Positions 54,890 to 64,000 of a stretch of DNA of 64,000 nt are shown here, piece by piece. The stretch is from Ligula intestinalis. Taxonomy: Eukaryota; Platyhelminthes; Cestoda; Diphyllobothriidea; Diphyllobothriidae. Within the stretch, counting starts at the first letter, position 1; every line of letters begins with the position of its first letter. The notes beneath the pieces are model-generated. The model was not told the DNA's origin and made no database searches. It was given only the letters and a program-made list of their open reading frames with translations. A program made the translations under genes and the position numbers. The DNA is taken from positions 37,051,305-37,115,304 of the forward strand of contig JAYGXS010000004.1 of assembly GCA_036362985.1 (NCBI GenBank), in the 5' to 3' direction.

Positions 54890-56898
54890 TTTGAGATATT
54901 GTTTGGACAGGTGGAATCGAGGCCAGGTGGACTAAACTTCTTCGAAGTGTCCAACCAATAAAAGCATCAACCACCCTCCCAAACAATCTGGAGAGGTCCG
55001 TGCATAACTATTCCTCAATCCGTCCGGAAAAAAACCCTCCTAGAGGTACTATCCCTAGGCCCTAGATTCTGTATTCCATGAAAAAGGCTGAGACAAATAG
55101 AATTGGAGACTGAATTTGAGAGCCTCTTTAACCAAACCTCCGATCTAAAATCTTCCATGCCTAAAGAAGTTGATTATCTGAAGTTAACCCTGGTTAACTG
55201 CTGCCAGCAGAAGATAAGAAAGACTCCAATAAACAAAGGCCCTTTAACAAAAGCCCACCTTGATAGCCTAAAAGAGCTACGAAGAAATGAAAATATCGTG
55301 CTTACCAAAGCAGACAAAGGTTCTGGAATAGTATTGATGGATAAAAATGATTACGTCGCAAAACTAGAAGCAATTTTAGCAGATTATACAAAGTTCTCAA
55401 AAGCTGAGAAGGACAAAGATCGGACAGATACTCTTGAAGTTCAGCTGACTACAATTCTCAAAGACCTCCATAAAGAAGGTCTTATGACTGACAAAGAGCT
55501 TGAAACACTTATACTGTAGGAACGAAGATACCTAGAATGTATGGACTTCCGAAAATTCACAAACAGGGGCTACCCTTACGTCCTACCCTGGATATGAGAA
55601 ACTCACCTTACCACACCATTGCTAAATGGCTGGAAGAAAAGCTGAAAACTCTTGGAATTTACATGTATCCTCGAAGCCTGAAAGACACATTTGAATTTGT
55701 CAAAGCTATAAAGAATATGAACGTTGTAAGAAGTAAGATGCTCTCATTGGATGTATCCTCACTATTCACCAACGTACCCGTGGCAGAAACCATAAACTAC
55801 CTCTGCGACGTTATTCGGGACACGAACTACCAGATAGGTATGCCCGTGAAAACCCTCAAAGATCTCCTTACGCGATGCACACAAAATGTCCAATTTCTCT
55901 GCAATGGTCAGTTTTACAGACAGATCGATGGTGTGGCGATGGGCTCACCACTTGGACCATTTCTTGCAAATGTTTACATGGGCAAGATCGAGAAAACGAC
56001 TCTAGAGGACACCATCAATGACCTTGCATTCTACGGTCAATATGTGGATGGTTCGTCTGTTTGACATACTATAACGTTGGAATTGACGCCTTGGTCGCGA
56101 AGGTTAACAGCGCTCACCCATCGCTGAAGTTTTCTGCTGAGACTGAAGTGGACGATGAACTTGCGTTCCTTGATGTCCTTCTGCGAAGGCAAGAGGATGG
56201 ATCTATCCTACGCAGGGTTTTCCGAAAGAAAACCTGGACAGGACAATACACTAACTTCCACAGTTTTGTCCCCCTCAATATAAAACGAAATCTGGTCCAA
56301 GGATAAGCAGCTAGAATACGACAGATCTGTTCTCCTGAAACTGTCGAAGAAGAACTCCAACAGCTGCAGCATACACTAATTGAAAATGGATACCCGGAAA
56401 GGTTCATCCTCAGAAATATTGGTGAACGCGCCAAAAGGCCTGTCACCTTAACTGCAGAAAAGAAAGACGTGTTTATAAGACTGCCTTTCTTAGGCGATGC
56501 AACCAGCGAGCTGTTCAGACGACGCTTGAGGACTGCAATCACAAACGCTTTCCCAGCGGCGAACTTACGGGTGCTCTTCACGAACTCTCCCCTCCTACGA
56601 TTGGGAAGTAAAGACAGACTCCCTTTGAAGGCCACATCAATGTGAATTTACTCTTTTACTTGCTCCTGTGGAGCGGGATACATCGGCCGTACAACGAGGC
56701 GTCTCGAAAAGAGGGTACGTGAGCACATACCGACCTGGCTAAGTAAAGGTGAAACTAGATCGATCTCGAGTGCTATTCTCGCACATCTAGTCGATACAAA
56801 CCAACGAGTCGATACTAACGAAGCCTTTCAGGTGGTCTACAGGACACCATCTTATTTTTCCAAAAGCCTACGGCAACGGATGCTTGCAACAACCGAAG
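54890..56898 (+). pseudogene. PLE family B copy, frameshifted, truncated at the 3' end of the gene
   Basis: Starts about 40 bp after the small LTR element. 54,990-55,070: LSLGPRFCIP block. 55,103-55,519: ELETEFESLFNQ, IVLTKADKGSGIVLMDKNDYV. 55,537-56,064 (new frame): MYGLPKIHKQGLPLRPTLD, KMLSLDVSSLFTNVP (motif A), YRQIDGVAMGSPLGPFLAN (motif B), YVDG where YVDD is expected (56,041-56,052). 56,061-56,306 (third frame): AFLDVLLRRQEDGS. 56,320-56,640: EKKDVFIRLPFLGDATSELF. 56,645-56,898: IYSFTCSCGAGYIGRTTRRLEKRVREH, an intact-looking GIY-YIG core after a TGA, then RQRMLATTEA where the similarity ends at the repeat beginning 56,899. Two frameshifts, several stops, last catalytic Asp of RT lost. 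Confidence 0.85.
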
Positions 56899-57065
56899 CA
56901 AACTATTATATCCACCCCATTTGTCATGCTCGACTATTTACCGCACTGCAAACAATAATTACCAAAATCTGTAGGGTAGCTTATCAGCCTAATCAAGTTG
57001 CAGAACCCAAGTCCGGGGTTTATTGTCAGCAATGGGAACCATTTTAGATTCATGTCACGTGGCGT
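56899..57065 (+). repeat. 167-bp duplicated segment, copy 1
   Basis: Same as 60,221-60,387 except one base. Interrupts the end of the PLE endonuclease frame. No terminal inverted repeats or tRNA boxes seen. Confidence 0.9.
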
Positions 57066-57311
57066 GCTGTGCTGTTAGAAGACTCTGACACAAGCTCTGT
57101 CACTTCCATGGCCTAAACCGACACCAGGTGGCGATAGGATTTCGCCCCTACCAACAAGCGACAAGCCCTCAACCAACACGCTGACATGGCCTACATGCGC
57201 AAACTGACATAGTCCGCGTTAGCCAATCAGCGCCCGTGTTAGATAGTTATTGATTTTTCTACTTATTCAAACTGTAATTGTTATGTACAGCGTTAATTTC
57301 TCTTGTAAATG

Positions 57312-57353
57312 TGTGGTCTGATGAAAAGTTGCTGAAAACAATTGTTTGCCATA
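57312..57353 (+). ncRNA. PLE family B hammerhead-like motif (N9)
   Basis: TGTGGT, CTGATGA (perfect), 9 nt AAAGTTGCT, GAA, AACAATTGTT (a perfect 5-bp palindrome as stem III), T, GCCATA. Stem I pairs TGTGGT with GCCATA at six positions (two G-T). Same layout as at 47,955, in the 3' region of the PLE. Stem II is minimal (one pair). Confidence 0.55.
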
Positions 57354-57449
57354 AACTGACTTCAAATAAAAAACTGTTCGAACGAAAAATTCTAACTGTG
57401 CTGAGGACGAAGAATGAGAGCCGGTGTTAGGATTGAATGATGGAATTTA

Positions 57450-57585
57450 GTTGCTGGGCTCCCTCTCCCACTTCCGGCCTTCTTGACTCTCTCGTGACAC
57501 AGAACACAAGCAGGGTAGGAGAGCGAGTGCGTTAACTGCAGCGTAAGTCTATTCTCACTACAATCTTATTCACATGCAAGTCATT
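57450..57585 (+). repeat. Dispersed repeat R2, copy 1
   Basis: Shares CTCCC, TCCGGCC, CTTGA, GTGACACAG or TTGACACAG, GTTAA and TCTCACTA with 63,530-63,650 in the same order. Old and diverged. Confidence 0.4.
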
Positions 57586-58145
57586 GCGCTTGCTTCCAGC
57601 CTGCTGTGAAGCGTGCAGGAGATATCCTCGAAACCGACGGCCGAAATGTCAGATGGCGAAAGGTGTTCTTACGCAAAGTAACCAAAACTGTAAAAAAAGT
57701 TTTTCTTATGGGAAACGCAGGGATAAATTTGCTGACTGTTAGGTCGTGTAAGCGTTGTGCTGCATTATAAGTTGTTCCTTTACACATATGTCCTGCCCAG
57801 AGCACGAAAAATTCTACTTACATAATTGCCGCTTTTATCTTCGTCGTTGCCCCCAGCGGACTCATTTGTCAGAGCGACAATCAACTATGATCAACCCCAA
57901 ACCCTTTGTTCATGTTTATTTAATGCCTCGTATTTATTGGGCAGACTGATGTTCTTCACTTCTCCTTTCGAATTATGGGGCTGCCTCATACGTGCTTCCT
58001 TTTTTTGCAACTAATGCAGTGGAATATGAACTTATGGAGCCTGTTGGAAGCTGTCTGACGCCTCCTACAGAACCCTGTCACTGGAAAAATTTGAGATTTC
58101 AAAGTTGAAATTTCGATCACTTATTACTACTAGTTTAGCCATGTT
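57586..58145. other. No recognisable gene
   Basis: Short frames; nothing seen. Confidence 0.4.
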
Positions 58146-58150
58146 AGCAA

Positions 58151-58174
58151 ATGGTAATGGTAATGGTAATGGTA
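58151..58174 (+). repeat. Microsatellite (ATGGTA)4
   Basis: Four perfect copies of a 6-bp unit, at the 3' end of the minus-strand PLE. Confidence 0.95.
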
Positions 58175-58229
58175 CTTCTTCCTTGAGAAGAAGTAGATGT
58201 CTCTACTCGGAGAAGAATTTAATTTGTCC

Positions 58230-58263
58230 GAGGTTTTGAATTCCTTCGCAGCTCCATCATCAG
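58230..58263 (-). ncRNA. PLE family A hammerhead motif (N19), sense 3' end
   Basis: Minus strand: TTGTCT, CTGATGA (perfect), 19 nt, AAAACCTC (two bases off GAAACGTC), GGACAA. Stem I pairs TTGTCT with GGACAA at six positions (one G-T). Confidence 0.6.
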
Positions 58264-59745
58264 AGACAATAGCAGCAACGAGTAATTTGTACACAGGTTG
58301 TTCCAGTATTCACAGGATACAGTCACTATGATACTGCACACCTGTGGTAATTAACACACCGTCTCCTATCGAGAATAGCCATCCGCTTGCGCGTTAATTG
58401 CTTGATGGCCGTCGTGCGGATGGTGACCTGCTAAACTTCCATCATACGTGGTGGAATTGGACATGATGATTGCTGGGCCATCTGACTGTCTGATGTTGAC
58501 GTTAGACGATACATTAGCCTGTGCAATCCCCAATTGGCCACTTGCTTTGACCAAGTTGAGCCTCAGAACCGAATATGAATTGGGCAGGTCGCTGCATTTC
58601 TTTATGGACTGGGAGCCTATGAACCATGAGTCAAGTACCTCACACCTCACCCGATGTTCACCTCTCGCGAGAATTTCAGCCTCATCAAATTTGTATATTT
58701 AGCTGGATCTCTTCTAATGAGCCGTAACCCCGCGCTGCTGTCCGGGAATGCGCTATTGAGAAGTTTCTTGAACGTGAGCACCTGATCCCGTTTGATTACG
58801 ACGAATGCGTCATCCGCATGCCGCGCCTAAAATGTCAGTCTGTGGTATTGGAAGACCAGTGACTCCAGCCGTTGTAGGACTATCTTGGCTATGAGTCCCG
58901 GCATTGGTAAATCCATTGGTGTTCCTCCCACCTGCTCGTATATCGTTCTGTCAAACGTGAAATTCGTCCTGTGACAGAATTTCAGGGGCTGAAAGATTTG
59001 GGCATGTCTGAGGCGATTCTCCGTTTCATCGTATCTGCTTCGTAGAAGTAGTTCGGCGGTCTTGACTGCCAGACCCTTAGAGAATAGGACAAAAATGAAT
59101 GCCATGAAATCACTTGGCAGGAGACTTAGACCTTTAGCTTTCTCCAAAAATCGTGTCGATGAACGAACCGTGGTATCCAAATCAGCGGTCAGAAATTTAA
59201 GCCCCCGAAACAGTCCTTTTGTCCACCCATATGTTGGAGTGCATTCCGGCGATGGATCCTCAATAACTTTTTGGTTTTTTGAAGTTCATCTCTTCTATAT
59301 TTTACAGCGATGGTGGGCCCTGTGTCGGCTGGCACGATGGGGATGTCTAGTGCGGCCTTGAGTGTTCGTAGTAAAAGGCGTTTGACACTGAAGACAATTT
59401 TGCGCTGTTGATAAGCCATGAGGAGAGACGATACCTAGTGTCAGATAAGTTTTTTTATCTCCTCTGTGGAATGAAGCTTCATGCTGTTGAACATGTATGA
59501 AATCCTTCGTCAGTTTCTAAGACGACAGGTTGTGTACCAATTTGTCGTTTCTGGATGACGTTGAATTATGCAGCTTGGGAAATTTGTTCTCCAAGGCTGC
59601 TTCGCGTGTCGCTTTCTTTTCGCAGATTCGTTTGTTTATTCTCTGCTGAAGCAGTCTTGTGCTGTCATCGCCCATGAACTCACAGCATCTGCTCTTATTT
59701 TGGTCAAGCATTTGACGGTAGTTGCGTAGCCTCGCGTTGCTTTCT

Positions 59746-59779
59746 TGACGGGTATATCCGCGACGGATTTCAAGACGAC
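59746..59779 (+). ncRNA. PLE family A hammerhead motif, decayed, antisense 5' end
   Basis: TGACGGG, 19 nt with TCC...GGA pairing, AAGACGAC, AGGC. Both boxes are damaged; recognised by spacing and by the following ATCTACTTCTTC, which also follows the motif at 6,660. Confidence 0.35.
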
Positions 59780-59859
59780 AGGCTTATATAATTCTTGTTT
59801 CTGCGATCACATCTACTTCTTCAACATTACTTCCTGAGACTTGCACGTTCGTTTATAAT

Positions 59860-60220
59860 GGCAAATAATTATTTTCGGAGAAACAAAGGAGGGCCTTTTA
59901 GGTTCGTAGTAAGTATCTAGATATGCCCCACGTATTATATCTCTACCCAAATCGATCCTAAGTGAGGGAAAATTATTCATATTTTCTGGTTGTAAAAAGT
60001 TAATGTTCAGGTCGTCCCTTCTGCTTCTGTCTTCTTGATACATTTTCGCATACTTCGTCTTATTTGCAGAGCCTTGACCATAGGCTGGGTTACCATCAGG
60101 CTATATTTAACGAAATAGTCAACTGTCCATTCCCACGGTTAATGCTCGCTATAACTGTCGGCCTTTCCTCAGGGGAACTCTAGATTCCAATGAAAGCGTA
60201 CGATTATCGAAGGTGAAATT
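59860..60220. other. No recognisable gene
   Basis: A 76-codon minus frame without motifs. Confidence 0.4.
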
Positions 60221-60387
60221 CAAACTATTTTATCCACCCCATTTGTCATGCTCGACTATTTACCGCACTGCAAACAATAATTACCAAAATCTGTAGGGTA
60301 GCTTATCAGCCTAATCAAGTTGCAGAACCCAAGTCCGGGGTTTATTGTCAGCAATGGGAACCATTTTAGATTCATGTCACGTGGCGT
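60221..60387 (+). repeat. 167-bp duplicated segment, copy 2
   Basis: 166 of 167 bases the same as 56,899-57,065, same orientation, about 3.3 kb away. Confidence 0.9.
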
Positions 60388-62460
60388 TCCAATGTACACA
60401 AGGAAATTGGCACTATTCCGAAAATTTCTGATGTTAAGTTCTCAACAGTTCCTATTTCGTGGGGTGTCCAGGATTCCATGGTCGGACCCACGTGATACAT
60501 GTATGGTCATACCAGTTTTCTCGATGCGTTGGGGTAAACTAATGAAAAGAATCTCTTGCAGATAAAATGCCAGCAGTTACCATGCCCAACGATGTATTAG
60601 AGGCAACACCAATTGGGTGTGGTAGTGCAGGCACGGCACGGTGGTACGTTGACAGTTCAAGTTAAACGTAACTAGGGTCTGTTGAGGCCTAAGCCGTGGA
60701 TGTGCTCAGAGCACCACAATCAGCATACGCAGTTCCGTACAGGCAGAGAAGGAAGAAGGAGTTGCCTATGCTATAACTCAGTTATCTATTCTGTAACGCA
60801 GTGATTGTTTGAGGCCCAGACACGCGGCAAACTTAAGGTCTGGGCGCGCGTCTGTTCGCTAGCGTGTTCTCGGCGTGAAGGCATAAAAGTCATGCGAGAA
60901 AAGGTCACTGGCCAATTTACCAATAGCAGTTTGTGAGCGTTTGTAATTGCCTGTCAAGGTGAGAACTGCAAGGACATGAACTCCTGCGCGGCAGAGCGCC
61001 TGAGATCGAAGACGCTACTGGTCTGGGTTGGAGACATCTGTCTAGACTGCGTCCCGCATCGGTGGCTATAAAAGCCGTGCTCCGCACGGCGGCAAAACTC
61101 CAATAACCATCCTTGAATGGCAGGCTAAATCAGCTGAGGATGCTCGGTGTGTGTCCCCATGCCTGAACGTCCCCGAACTAATGCTAAAAATCTATCACTA
61201 ACCCAATGGTAAAAGTTCCTACTGAAGGGGTGGCAAGCAATCCTGCAGGTGGCCCAGGCTAATCGGAGTCGTATTCCTTCTAAACAAAATTCACTACCCA
61301 TAGTAGGATTTGATCACCGCGTGGATGTTTAGCTAGTCCTAGTTAGACGTGGCACTGCCATACCCGGCGTGAGAGCGGGAACTAAAAATAGTTGTTAAAA
61401 CACGCCACCGAAAAGCCGACTGTGACTTGTGCACGCAGGAAGTGCAGTCAGAAAACTGTGACAGACAACAACCCCGTCTCCATGCCGCACAGGCTCTCAA
61501 GGTGACACTGCACACTCTGGCAGCCTGGAGTATTTGTTTGATTTTAGACAGTTTAATGTCAAACTCTCCGAAAAGGGGACGGCTCTGGTCGCTCACGAAC
61601 TGGACTACTAAAAAATTGCTACGGCAGCTCTAAGTGAGACGCTCTTCTGAGAACAGGGTCAACTGAAGAAGACGGGTGTTTGCTAGCCCTTCTAGAGGTG
61701 GATATCCAATGGCAGAGGGAGGATAGTTAATGGCAGCAGGAAAGACGCCGGAACCTTTAGGCCCGGTTTCCTATGAGGAGAGAAAAAGTGGGATGAGTTC
61801 AGCGGAATAATTTATTCTGTCCAGAACTACAAACATTCTGCTTGTGCTGAATTTTGAAAGCATTTCCCTCAAGGAAGACTGAGAACATTGTTTTCCTGTG
61901 TCAACCCTCCCCGTCCCGAACGTTAGACACTCAACGAGCTGCAGTTTTTTCTGCTAAGCAGTTAACTCGATCTATAACTGTACCTATTTTTCGTTAGTAT
62001 TTTACTTTTTAAGTCAGGTTTTTTTCACTTGAAACAAACTCTCTATTTCGCCCACTATTGACCGAGTACAAAACTTAAGCAAAACTAATGCTAACTTTTA
62101 GGTTTTTGTCCTTTCTTCGAGGTTCTGGATGGCGCCCAAGAGGTGCTTTACCAATTACCCCATTCTTAAAATTGCCTGTTAACTGGTAATCAACTCAAAT
62201 AAATAAAGGTTTCGGGCCGGGACCGCGAGACGGGCGTCTGAATGGAAAGACCGTGGGAAGTCGCCACAACGTTTCCAGCGCGGTCGTGTGTGAGTCACTC
62301 TTGATGATTATTGGCTAATTGAGAAAGCCTGAAATGGAGGCCCCTGTTGCGCATATGCAAGCAATTGCGAGAAGCGAGAGGTTCAACGTGGCTATCTGCG
62401 CTCAGAGTTGGACCACTATGAGGCCGATGTAGCCCCAGCTTCATCATGAGATAACTACCC
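60388..62460. other. No recognisable gene; one hairpin
   Basis: TATAAAAG at 61,067-61,074 overlaps a perfect 7-bp hairpin (GCCGTGC, TCC, GCACGGC, 61,074-61,090). Frames of 68-85 codons near 61.4 kb have no motif. Confidence 0.35.
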
Positions 62461-62790
62461 TCTTAACTCTGATTTGGGTTGACCCAACTGTGAAGAAACT
62501 CGAGACGTTCGGTGGGATTTGAACCCGCGTAGTGGAGAAGGCCTTTACCGGAAGCCAAGGCTCTAAGCACTTGAGCTAGAAATACCCTACCCCGCGCCAT
62601 GAATTTAATCATACTTGGGTCGATTTTACGCGCCCAACTGTGATTAAATTCATGGCGCGAGGTGGAGCCTTTCTAGCTCTATTGGCTAAAGCCTTGGCTT
62701 CTGGTAAAAGCCTTCTCCAATATGCGGGTTCAAATCCCACCGAAGGCCTCGAGTTTTTTTTCAAAATTGAGTCAACTAAAATTAAGAAAA
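62461..62790. repeat. Palindromic pair of tRNA-like SINE copies
   Basis: Arms 62,499-62,611 (minus) and 62,641-62,753 (plus), 113 bp each, share CTCGAG, GGTTCAAATCCCACCGAA (B box), GCCTTGGCTTC and TTTCTAGCTC with some substitutions; weaker pairing continues outward to about 62,470 and 62,785. Spacer 29 nt. The plus arm reads as a tRNA-like head with its A box near 62,674 and B box at 62,728. Confidence 0.75.
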
Positions 62791-63309
62791 TCCGCCAAGC
62801 CTCCTAATAATATCCTTCCAACCACAGAAGGTCAGTTATCGTCTCATGTTCATGAGAGTGTTACTCCACGAAAAAAACATCACTATTTTCGCGTTTATGC
62901 TCACCCAATGATCAAATATGTAAACTGACAGGAAAATTGGCAAAGAACTGTTCATCCTACTAGCAGCTGTGGAAAAACGTTATCGTTAGTGTCCACGTCG
63001 GCACAGAACAGGCCGCCTGGGCGAGATTCCCGGGCGTCATATGATCTATCCCTGCCACCACATTGGCATTCACTTTCTGTAGGCACAAACTCCTTCTGAT
63101 CAGAATCTATCATTGTCTGAATTAACAGAAGTCGATGTTGAGGCACCCTCACTCATTTTACACGCATTTTCTGGACCGCATCCTAGTTTGGAGGCTTAAC
63201 ATGCTCGTGAATCGTGGTGCTAACGCTTATACCAGACCACACCATCAGTCCAGTGTGTTTTGTGCGTTTAGCGGCTGAGCAGTGCAGTAGGAGTCAGACG
63301 GTGACAGCT
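62791..63309. other. No recognisable feature
   Basis: Short frames only. Confidence 0.4.
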
Positions 63310-63690
63310 ATTTCTACCCCGTGGCTTTGGTAATCTGGTGTATGTCAAGGAGCCAGGTCATGCTAAGACAGGCGCAGACCGGGTCGCTGGCTCCGTCAGC
63401 TACTGCAGTTATCCTACATCAGACATCTGACCAGCTCGGACGGCCACCTAATGCTGGCCCCTCAGCTGAGACCCGGATCAGTTGCGTCAGCACGCTTAGG
63501 AGCGGCTCCGGTCGCGCCAGTCACCTGCGCTGCCTCCCATCTCCGGCCCTCTTGATCCTGTCTTGACACAGGATCCAGGTGGGAAAGTGGGACAGACAGA
63601 CAGGTTAATGCAGCACAAGTGTACTCTCACTAAAATCCAGCGCAATTCACCGTCTCTGCACCACATTGCTGCGGAACACACGGTAAACTG
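63310..63690 (+). repeat. Dispersed repeats R1 (copy 2) and R2 (copy 2)
   Basis: 63,310-63,450 is the plus-strand match of 3,690-4,090; 63,530-63,650 matches 57,450-57,585. They abut and may be parts of one larger repeat. Confidence 0.5.
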
Positions 63691-64000
63691 TGTCGAAGAC
63701 GGACGGTCGAACTATTGTTTTCAGCTGACTGCTGGATAGCTCCTCGCCGTCGCAAAAAGAGGCTTAAACTGCAAACTCACAGGTGAAAGTAAAGTAACTC
63801 AGCAGCACTTGAACATCAAACTGTATTACTTGATGTGGTTGAATGCCAATTGAACTTTAGCAAGTGCACAAGCTATGGAGATGTTGGAATCTTGTGGAGA
63901 GGCTCTGCTAGATACAATTGAGGCCATCACATGGCATCAACAGCAGGATTGCTGTAATGAAATTGGCGAGGCACTTTGCATGTTCTTCCCCGAGAAAGAA
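63691..64000. other. No recognisable feature
   Basis: Nothing seen. Confidence 0.4.

Larger units (their letters stand above)
58190..59780 (-). pseudogene. PLE family A copy, internally deleted
   Basis: Minus strand. 59,517-59,711: MLDQNKSRCCEFMGDDSTRL and LQQRINKRICEKKATREAAL, the N-terminal block of family A. 59,189-59,419: IVPADTGPTIAV. 58,827-59,180: RSSTRFLEKAKGLSLLPSDF, AVKTAELLLRSRYDETENRL, YEQVGGTPMDLPMPGLIAKI (motif B). About 58,750-58,830: HADDAFVVIKRDQVLTFKK, the YVDD region with Y and V changed. Then most of the nuclease is missing, and 58,366-58,650 is the C-terminal tail SWFIGSQSIKKCSDLPNSYS. A hammerhead follows at 58,230. Stops and frameshifts throughout. Confidence 0.75.

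Noticed and set aside
57590..57660. Possible further hammerhead (GAAACCGAC after a 19-nt spacer)
   Set aside because: The first box matches only four of seven bases and no PLE sequence is adjacent.
1..64000. CRISPR arrays, bacterial operons, prophage or rRNA genes
   Set aside because: No regularly spaced direct repeats, Shine-Dalgarno-spaced gene series or rRNA-like blocks were seen; all signatures are eukaryotic.

Overview
The window reads as repeat-rich, gene-poor eukaryotic (animal) DNA. I recognise no host protein-coding gene, rRNA gene, CRISPR array or bacterial-style operon. Almost everything identifiable is a mobile element: at least a dozen pieces of Penelope-like elements (PLEs) in three or four families, one nearly complete Ty3/Gypsy element, one mariner-type DNA transposon, a small non-autonomous LTR element, three LINE tails and tRNA-headed SINEs. 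The Gypsy element has a Gag CX2HX9CX3C finger and a TGGTGACCCCG primer site, features known from the CsRn1 clade first found in liver flukes. With abundant PLEs and hammerhead-bearing SINEs this suggests a parasitic flatworm (trematode or cestode). That is inference; the species cannot be read from the sequence.

Layout. 0.7-1.1 kb: PLE endonuclease remnant (-). 3.7-4.1 kb: dispersed repeat, second copy near 63.3 kb. 5.3-5.5 kb: SINE pieces. 5.6-7.2 kb: two PLE remnants (-), one with an open endonuclease frame. 9.4-10.8 kb: decayed PLE (-). 11.7-13.1 kb: inverted-repeat segment holding telomere-like DNA, a 10-N gap and a duplication around it. 13.7-14.0 kb: LINE tail. 17.7-18.1 kb: PLE tail (-). 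20.55-28.88 kb: an old PLE split by three insertions: a short antisense PLE tail, the Gypsy element (21,497-26,885) and a mariner (27,203-28,734). 30.2 kb: PLE RT piece. 31.2-31.5 and 35.9-36.4 kb: SINEs. 36.6-38.36 kb: PLE with inverted hammerhead ends. 39.1-42.9 kb: degenerate repeats. 44.0-46.8 kb: LINE, PLE, LINE. 48.0-50.4 kb: nearly full-length PLE (-) in one frame. 53.35-54.85 kb: small LTR element, followed at once by a PLE (54.9-56.9 kb). 58.2-59.8 kb: PLE (-). 62.46-62.79 kb: palindromic SINE pair.

The most interesting layer is RNA. Hammerhead-ribozyme-like motifs recur in three architectures: a PLE type with exactly 19 nt between the CUGAUGA and GAAAC boxes (about ten copies, several in inverted pairs around a PLE or its terminus); a second PLE type with a 9-nt spacer whose stem III changes sequence between copies but keeps pairing; and a SINE type with a 14-nt spacer and a palindromic ATGGCCAT stem III. 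The Gypsy element carries a textbook -1 frameshift signal (G GGA AAC, 6-nt spacer, stem-loop), while its integrase has lost the first catalytic Asp (GAT/GAC to TAT).

All calls come from reading motifs by eye and comparing copies within the window. No database search was run.
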